Source: Apostichopus japonicus (Eukaryota > Echinodermata > Holothuroidea > Aspidochirotida > Stichopodidae). From it: a stretch of DNA of 64,000 nucleotides. The position numbers and the translations under genes are program-made. Positions 57,622 to 64,000 of the stretch are shown in pieces (the stretch's first letter is position 1; every line of letters begins with the position of its first letter). Location of the stretch: assembly GCF_037975245.1 (NCBI RefSeq), contig NC_092576.1, forward strand, positions 27,603,611 through 27,667,610. Reading direction: 5' to 3'. The notes below the pieces were generated by a model. That model was not told the origin of the DNA and made no database searches. It saw nothing but the letters and a program-made list of their open reading frames with translations.

Positions 57622-60600
57622 GTAAGGAGTATCATAAGCTTGTACATCATAATAACCTGCAAGTAGATGGGAAATATTATTCCATGAGAAATTTTGATTT
57701 TTAATTAGCTGGAATTTGTTTTCTTTCTGTTTCTGTCCCATCATCCTGTTTTACACTCTTTAGCTAATGAACAAAATGTATGTCTGTTTGTGTACGTCCT
57801 TTTGTATCTCCTTATACATTGCTTAAACCCCATCTTTGGCTCTCTTTCTCAGTATTTATTTCCTGACCAGTGAATCACAGTTTAGCTAAAACACAGTGAG
57901 AACGTTTTAAGTGTTCCCCAATCTCTCGACCAATTGATTTGGTCTATCTAAATTGCATACAGTGTGTTTAGTGTTAGTTCTTTTTTTGATTAGTTATTTC
58001 TCCTGCATCGTCCATAATATTTTCAGTGTTAAGTCCTTTTTGCTGGTATTTTCGGCTGAATAATACTTCTAGCTTACGCTGCTGTGTCGACATGATATTT
58101 ACTTCCTAATTATATTGTGATTACACCAAAGCTTCCGCCAAGAGAGCTTAGTGTTCTTTTAAAGCTATATCATTGAACGAATCGATGTATTGAGTTGTAT
58201 ATAGATTCCGTCACATGGTAATCACTCCTACCGCTATGATGTTATCACTAACTGAGGAAAATCAGACTAGCCATATACCTAGTGTAAGTCTAATCAGATC
58301 TCTAGCAGATCAAAAGGAAATTTTAGTACAAATGAGGGAAAAAATAGTATCAATTGACATCGTCAAGTGGAAAATATTATGTCAATTAAATCATATCATG
58401 AGCATACGCAATCAATGATGTTGTCTTTGTTCTATCATATTCATAATAAATAAACTGTTATCTTTTCAATGTTTGCAAAGAAAACCTATGTGAAACTTTA
58501 ATTTCAGGAGCTCGTTTCTGTCTCCACCTCCGCCTCTTTCTCTACCTTTCCCTCTCTTTAGGGCCGGAGTATTTAAGTAAAGCCGTGTACGTTAACGACG
58601 AGAGAGAAGTAGTTCAATTTAAAACCAAAGACAAGTTAACAATTTTGCTGAAAAGCAAACGAGTTGTTATCGTTTTTAGGCAAACAGACGGGGCTGCAGC
58701 TGTACTCAAAGATGTGCCGTTTCAGAAAAAATGTCCTAGCGCTATGATTGATTTATGTGACCACAAAGGTCTTGAAGGTGCTGGAATGACACTCAGGTAT
58801 GCGGTAGCTAAGACAGTCTGGTCTGACCCGAAAGAAAAGGTAACAATACATAAAGGTGACATAATTCTCATCTTGGCAGACATCCATGGACATCATGTTG
58901 TGGGGATTACACAGACAAACAACGTAGAGGTTTTCCCATCTAAAGTTGTGAGATATCTTACAAAGCCTCGATTAGTTCTCAGAGCCGGAATGGTGATCAG
59001 GGTGAAATCCGTCCATAATAATTATACCCGCAAGTTGTTCAAATCAACCGGAGAGTTGTTCAGGTGGCAAGGAATGGATGGCCAAACTGTTCTCCTGGAC
59101 TCATATTGCGAAACGGAAGGACATACAAAGGTAGGTGAATAATTCATTTTCACAGTAGAAACGGCACGTGTTTGAAATTGTTGGAATGATTTGGATTGGA
59201 ATTAGTAATCAAACAATAATACTTTTTATATGTATTTAGTCTAATTATATCTTATTGATAGCGTTGTTTTAGTCGTCTTATCGTTACTTGTGTTTCCGTG
59301 CATTTTTTTGTGTGTTGAATGTTAATATCACAGAGGCGAAATTTCATAGTTAGAAGAAATGAAATCACTTTGAGAATTGTTGCAAATACTCTGCCAGTAA
59401 CGTGGTTTAAAGGTTTACGGATATTCCGTTGTCTGCCTACAAGCGTCTGTTACTTGTGTCTAGGTTATGTCATATAACTAACAGACACGTTATAATCCAA
59501 AACTCATATTAAATGTAGAAGTAAAGTTCACATTATTAGTGATACAGACTAAAGTAGTTTAGATGAATATGTAAAGGGCACATGGAGAAAACTTTTTACT
59601 TTCCATGAAGACAAAAAAGCTGTTCTAGAATATATATTGTTTGAAGAATTAATACCAAGAGAAATTTTACCGCGATCTTCCACCGTTGGAAAAGTGCAAT
59701 GAGCGATTATAATTTTGCTTCCATTATTAGAAATATTTACATTGACGGTACTATATATTTCAAACTAATTTGGTACATGACAAGCATCCCTTTCCTGTTT
59801 TACCAAATTGGCAGGTTCTCTTTTTTGAAAAGGGATAATCCCGTGGCTCAAGTTCGTTGCTGAACATTAGTGCTATTTACTTTCTTCATATACTTCCGTC
59901 CAAACAACTTCCTGGCAGCATTTTTCTCTTTCTATGAATGAATTATGCACATCAGTGTAATTCTGGCAGCAAAAAAGTCAATGTTGTTATAATGGCACTG
60001 TTCACAAAATATGTTTTATTGCATTACATTTAAAGGATGTTCGCATTTAGGACTCATATTTGTACAAAACTGTTGCATTGTGATACAAATAGAATATCAC
60101 TGACCGCTTTGCAAACATTTCCAGGATACATCAACAAGAAGACTAAGTAACTAAAGCATTTGAAAACAAGTTCTGCGCTATCATCGACTATACATCGAGG
60201 ACATTTTCTCTGGCTTCCGACAAGATATTATATCATCTATTCACAACTCTCACTAGAAACATGTCTGAATGTTTATAAACTTGAATGGAGAACAAATCGT
60301 TTATGATATATATCGAGTGAACCATTCCCCCTAACCTAACTTGTAATAATTCAATGTAATTAAAATATATTTTTGGTATGAAAATACAGACGTATTACTT
60401 ACACGATCTACACCAGTAATTTACTATTTCTATAACCACAGACAGAAGACGAATATTACTACGCACGGAGCAAAGACGATGGATACTCCGTTGCATGGGA
60501 AGCGGATGACAACCAAGGAAACGATGATTACAGAAATGACAGGCCTATGGGAACGGTTGAAGGGCTGGTATGTTGCTTCTTTGCATGCAACAGATTGTGT

Positions 60601-61074
60601 GGGTATAGAGGGGGATTCTAGATATCACCGGTTTATTTAGCTCAAGGGGGGCGGTTGCCCCCTACACCCCCTCCCCTATCAGTATCAATCGACATGGGGT
60701 GTTGCATATTTTAGTTCAGAAACGTACTGTCCTTAAAGTGTGTCTATAATCGCTGGTTTTGGTTATTTTCTCTCATGATTCATAAACATTGCATATTATA
60801 ACTGGCAAGAGCACTTCACATGTGATTTCTATATTCGGAGAACGTGTACTTATTTTCAGAACATTTCGTCCTTATAAAGGTCATGTATAAATATTGCCGC
60901 ATAGACATACTTTTTATAGCAATTCTGCACCCACAGTTTGAAGATCCTTGGGCCGACCTTAATTACGACATACTATCGGTATTAATAGAGAAAAAAAAAC
61001 ACGGGCAAAATCCAGGGATGCAAGATATATGTCCCGCAAGGCTTTTCCCCCATAAAATATCAACAGTGCTATAA
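57555..61074 (+). CDS. CABIT/SH3-like paralogue lacking a Death domain
   Basis: Joining 57555-57621, 58562-59130, 60442-60567 and 60937-61074 gives 299 residues with matching phases (1, 0, 0). Residues 1-254 match the minus-strand gene at 32148-41470 with identical exon lengths and about 87 percent identity in exon 2. Key blocks KDKLTILL, DVPFQKKC, KGDIILIL and VEVFPSKVV are kept. The last exon reads FEDPWADLNYDILSVLIEKK and ends ...ISTVL at a stop, so the repeated linker exons and Death domain are absent; none are seen downstream. It could be a shorter adaptor, a dominant-negative form or a gene truncated by the duplication. Upstream, its exon 1 is repeated in tandem. The open frames and clean splice sites argue against a simple pseudogene. 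Confidence 0.65.
58562..59130 (+). CDS. Paralogue exon 2 (CABIT/SH3-like)
   Basis: 569 bases after a pyrimidine-rich tract ending ctctttag, donor aag followed by gtaggt. It opens PEYLSKAVYVNDEREVVQF and contains the same four motif blocks as the minus-strand copy. About 24 of 189 residues differ by my count, with no stop or frameshift. Confidence 0.83.
59131..60441 (+). other. Paralogue intron 2
   Basis: Aligns in reverse with the intron at 38541-39884 over nearly its whole length, for example ttttaccgcgatcttccacc at 59668. This shows that the duplication copied genomic DNA, not an mRNA. Confidence 0.8.
60442..60567 (+). CDS. Paralogue exon 3 (tyrosine-rich acidic)
   Basis: Encodes TEDEYYYARSKDDGYSVAWE, ADDNQGNDDYRND and RPMGTVEGL; acceptor ataaccacag, donor ctg followed by gtatgt, phase 0. 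Confidence 0.78.
60937..61074 (+). CDS. Paralogue last exon
   Basis: Acceptor gcacccacag, phase 0, 45 codons: FEDPWADLNYDILSVLIEKK, KHGQNPGMQDICPARLF and PHKISTVL, then TAA. The fit of phase and the clean acceptor make it a good candidate. The equivalent site in the other arm has lost its AG. Confidence 0.55.
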   Translation, partial: FEDPWADLNYDILSVLIEKKKHGQNPGMQDICPARLFPHKISTVL

Positions 61075-61478
61075 ACTACACTATATCTTCTATCCAAGTA
61101 TAAACATAGCATATATATACAAAGAATATTAATACCATATAATGTTGCCTCAATGGGTGCGTCGCATTTTCTCAATCAAGTTGACGGACAGCTTGAGCTG
61201 TGAATCCTGGACGCTAATGTATATTTATGTACAATGGATGTCCGTGAAGCTGTGTGACTTCTTCAACATGTACATCTTTAACGCGCAATGTACTTTCTAC
61301 GTGACCCGCCCTGCGGGAATCTAAACGTCACGGCAAAACGTTACTACCAAACCAGCCACTCTGACAAACAAAACTCAAGTCAAGAGAGCCAAAAAAGTAT
61401 ATAAATACGTACACCGACCAGCAGGTACAAACCCCCAACCACTCACTGAAACATTGAAAAGACCACAAAGGGCGACCA

Positions 61479-62364
61479 TTGTTTCGTTCAATGCTCGCGC
61501 CTGTGTGCCCGTCGGCTTGCCGGACCGCCACCTCTCCAGATGTGTGGCGGTCTGTGTGTTGCAAGTCACTAGATAGCCGTCTCAGGGACTTCGCGTGGAG
61601 GATTGCACATGGGGTCCTCATCACTAACCATTTTCGCCTAGTCAGGTGGCGATTAGGTGATGGGATTTGTCCCCGTGTGGGCTGTAAAGCCATCGAGACT
61701 AGCAACACCTTTTGCTGGAGTGTCCCTTTGTCCGGTTGGTGTGGGATTGGTTTCACGCCTTCGTTATTGGTGTTATTGGTTGCACACAGTGGGCCATTAG
61801 TAGTGATTTTGTTTGTATGGTTTGTTGCCCCCTGTGTGCCCAACCTGGGTTAGGGATCTGCTGTTGCTGTTTGCCGCTGTCATCAGCAGACACATCTGGA
61901 AAAGCAGATGCCGCCTACTTTCCGATGGGGACGTCTGGGGGCAGAGGATGTTGTCCCCGTCATGCAAAGTTACATAAGGTTGTGCATGGAGGCGGACCAT
62001 GCACGGCTTCCCGACACTGCCTTTCGTAGACGCTGGCGCAAGCCTGTCGTCTACATCGGGGCGGCGTCTCCCCCGATGAAATTTGGAGTGAGTTAGTTGG
62101 TAGGTGTGGGGGCTGTGTGGTCGTTACATAATATAGGTTGGTTTCATTTTTCTCTTTGTGGTTTGGGGTTGGCTTTTGGGGCCTGTTTGTAGTGTTTTAT
62201 TTGTTTTGCCTCTGTTGGCCTTTGGGTCCGTGTCCTTTTCGCGTCACGTTAAACGCTGCGTTAGTGAGAGATTGATGGGTTTCAGTTGTTGTTTTACAGA
62301 CTGGGTTTGTTTTTGGTTTTGTTGACCTTTGGTCCGTGTCCGTTTTTCTTAGCACGTAAAAAGC
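61479..62364 (+). mobile_element. 5'-truncated LINE insertion with 10-bp target-site duplication
   Basis: The insert is flanked by agggcgacca at 61469-61478 and again at 62365-62374; the uninterrupted sequence is present in the other arm near 37105-37115. The first part reads DSRLRDFAWRIAHGVLITNH, GICPRVGCKAIETSN and, after a frameshift, CPFVRLVWDWF and ISRHIWKSRC. This is the zinc-binding tail of a Tx1/L1-type LINE protein. The rest is 3' untranslated sequence without a long poly-A tail. Confidence 0.85.
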
Positions 62365-62488
62365 AGGGCGACCAGCACGCAGCGAAACAAAACACCCCTC
62401 TCCAGCACACCAGCGAACAAAAAAGGCAGCCCCATATAAACTGCGATTAACTGCCTTCAACCTGAGGGGAATTTTCTGGTGGAAGAAT

Positions 62489-62869
62489 TTGATACATTGT
62501 CCTTGTAGTTATTATTTTTCTCTTTCAAACCATGTAAAAATTGTCCCCATTCGACGTTTTCTTCTTGTAGAAATCTGGATTTCAAATTCACCAGTTTCTC
62601 ACCAAAAGTACCGTTTGTTCGAACGCTTCAATATGGTGATTGACGTAGTGCTTGCAAATAGGCAAAACAGGCGACTTGAAGTTAGCATTCCCATTTCCGC
62701 AGCAAATAAACTCACGTGTAAGCACATTGGATTGCCTAATATATATAACGTAAATACTCGCGAACATATATCCTACGATGCCCAGTTGGTGTACTTGTAT
62801 AGCGTTACACATAGTACACTCACACTCAAATCACAGTTCATAAACTGTTCTTCGAAATCGCTGAAATAA
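62489..62869 (+). CDS. Uncharacterised open frame, 126 codons
   Basis: An acceptor-like cttcttgtag ends near 62570, after which the frame reads FERFNMVIDVVLANRQNRRL, EVSIPISAANKLTCKH and YDAQLVYLYSVTHSTLTLKS to a stop at 62867-62869. The composition is beta-rich and plausible for a terminal exon, but I recognise no family and found no partner exon. It lies beyond the end of the inverted duplication. Confidence 0.3.
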   Translation: MIHCPCSYYFSLSNHVKIVPIRRFLLVEIWISNSPVSHQKYRLFERFNMVIDVVLANRQNRRLEVSIPISAANKLTCKHIGLPNIYNVNTREHISYDAQLVYLYSVTHSTLTLKSQFINCSSKSLK

Positions 62870-62926
62870 AATTCACGGATCAAATAAAGAGTAAAATGAA
62901 ACTTGAAAAGTTTTAGTTACACCGAA

Positions 62927-63410
62927 AGAGCAGAATGTAGCACCGAGAAGCTAAGGCTTCGGAGAACTGTCCGATTGTAAACGTTAGAGTAGCCTATACA
63001 TATATATCTTTCGTTACACAAAGACCTCGAAACCACCGATCTACTACATATATGGCGGCTTAAGGAGTTTTTTAAATCATATCTAATTTATAAGAAATTT
63101 CACCGGAAATTATGGAAGAAATTTTTCGGAATCGTTGTCAGAGCAGAATGTAGCACTGAGAAGCTTAGGCTTCGCAGAACTGTCCGATTGTCAACGTTTG
63201 AGTATAGCCTACATGAGAACATTCTTCGCATTGGAGCTGGATGGCGCGATGTAAAGCCTAAACAACGAAGAGTCTGCTGTTAAAATTTACCTTGTGTTAC
63301 ACAAAGACCACGGAACCACCGATCTAGTACATGGCGGCTTAAGGAGTTTTTGAAAACATATCTAATTTCTAAGAAATTTCACCGGAAATTAAGGAAGAAA
63401 TTTATCTGTA
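62927..63410. repeat. Tandem duplication with 213-base offset
   Basis: agagcagaatgtagcac starts at 62927 and at 63140. Both copies contain gaactgtccgattgt, caccgatcta, catggcggcttaagga-like sequence and agaaatttcaccggaaatta. The second copy has an extra 60-base segment near 63210-63275. Confidence 0.85.
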
Positions 63411-63639
63411 TACAAACGCGGTTTTTGTTGTGATTTCCGTATAGGTACTGTGCGGAGGGTGGGTTATGACGCAATCTGCTATGGCAGAGCTGACGTCACG
63501 TATTGTACTGTTCAAATCATATTTGAAATGTCTATCCGTAACGATTAAAAAATCGTTTCTCTGTCAAACGCAACATTAGCGTTCTTATACTTTGACAACA
63601 TGTTTGGAAAATTATTTACTATTTTTTAAGGTAACTTCT

Positions 63640-63800
63640 TTGAGCCACCAGACAATCCTTTGAAGCCGAATTTCACACCTCACCGCCCCCAGGACTGCCT
63701 GCCAACTGGTATATAACTATACAGGCAACGCCGTTGGGTATATGACTATACAAACGTAGTGTCACTCTACATGCCGACGCGTAAATGGCAATTGCATAAT
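63640..63800 (+). repeat. Dispersed repeat related to the 36.7-kb GIY-YIG fragment
   Basis: cgaatttcacacctcaccgc, caggactgcctgccaactgg and tatataactata match the reverse complement of 36725-36785. It may be another degraded piece of the same Penelope-like element. Confidence 0.5.
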
Positions 63801-64000
63801 ATTATCACATATGTTTTTTTTTAAATTGTTCTTGTCATCTTTAATAAGGGTAGTCATGCTCAGTGCAGAAGCACTGATTTCCTGAGGAGCACTCAATACA
63901 AATGACCTATACAGTAATTTTGCAGCAGAAAAACGGTATACATCCAAAAGCACAAAAAGGAGGGCAAAAAGATAGACAAGCAAATGTCGGACATCTAAAC

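Larger units (their letters stand above)
50262..58560 (+). repeat. Tandem array with first-exon copies, about 2.65-kb period
   Basis: The phrase aatcagcaaccttgatttatc marks unit starts at about 50265, 51008, 53662 and 56317. Unit 0 has lost about 1.9 kb in the middle. Units 1 and 2 are 2654-2655 bases and nearly identical. Unit 3 lacks an internal duplication of about 213 bases present in units 1 and 2 (51801 against 52014) and then runs into the gene body. Units 1, 2 and 3 each contain the exon-1 sequence MAAGG with an intact donor. Confidence 0.92.

Noticed and set aside
58215-58418. Frame starting MVITPTAMM with a good internal donor, conserved in all units
   Set aside because: Phases do not fit exon 1 (phase 1) or exon 2, and the other copies have an early stop. 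It is more likely intronic sequence copied with the array.
61797-62000. Minus-strand frames across the LINE insertion
   Set aside because: They lie antisense to recognisable LINE protein sequence and carry no domain.

Overview
This is eukaryotic DNA from an AT-rich, intron-containing, repeat-loaded genome. The clearest host gene is an IL-17 family cytokine. Together with Penelope-like elements, several non-LTR retrotransposon fragments, tRNA-derived SINE heads and a Death-domain gene, this points to an invertebrate animal. A marine deuterostome such as an echinoderm, perhaps a sea cucumber, is my guess; the species is inference. Most of the window is intron, intergenic DNA and decayed transposons, and most long open frames are chance or lie in microsatellites.

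Layout. 1-9 kb: SINE-like heads, a dispersed repeat with phrase-like motifs, remnants of a Gypsy-type integrase gene, a 211-bp tandem duplication, a decayed Penelope-like fragment and a minus-strand LINE fragment split by a small terminal-inverted-repeat element. 9-18 kb: long (TA)n tracts, a fold-back element, short repeats and one possible exon near 14 kb. 19.2-22.7 kb: a complete three-exon IL-17 gene on the plus strand. 25.0-27.2 kb: a nearly complete but frameshifted Penelope-like element (reverse transcriptase plus GIY-YIG endonuclease). 28-31 kb: LINE scraps and half of a duplication whose other half is near 45 kb.

32.1-41.5 kb (minus strand): a multi-exon gene that I assembled from splice signals and matching phases. 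It encodes a beta-rich, CABIT/SH3-like N-terminal region, a tyrosine-rich acidic linker, a 26-residue exon present three times in tandem, and a C-terminal Death domain of about 453-462 residues in total. A second, inverted copy of its 5' part lies on the plus strand at 50-61 kb. There the region holding the first exon is repeated in tandem with a period of about 2.65 kb, the gene ends early in an alternative last exon, and the Death domain is missing. A LINE 3' fragment with a 10-bp target-site duplication sits in the far end of this copy. Between the two arms (43-50 kb) lie a LINE fragment nested in an older repeat, SINE heads, one of them followed by a perfect hammerhead-ribozyme core, and another Penelope-like fragment.

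How the genes could work together (inference): IL-17 is a secreted cytokine, and the Death-domain protein looks like an intracellular signalling adaptor. The paralogue without a Death domain could act as a competing or decoy form. Nothing in the sequence shows that the cytokine and the adaptor share a pathway.
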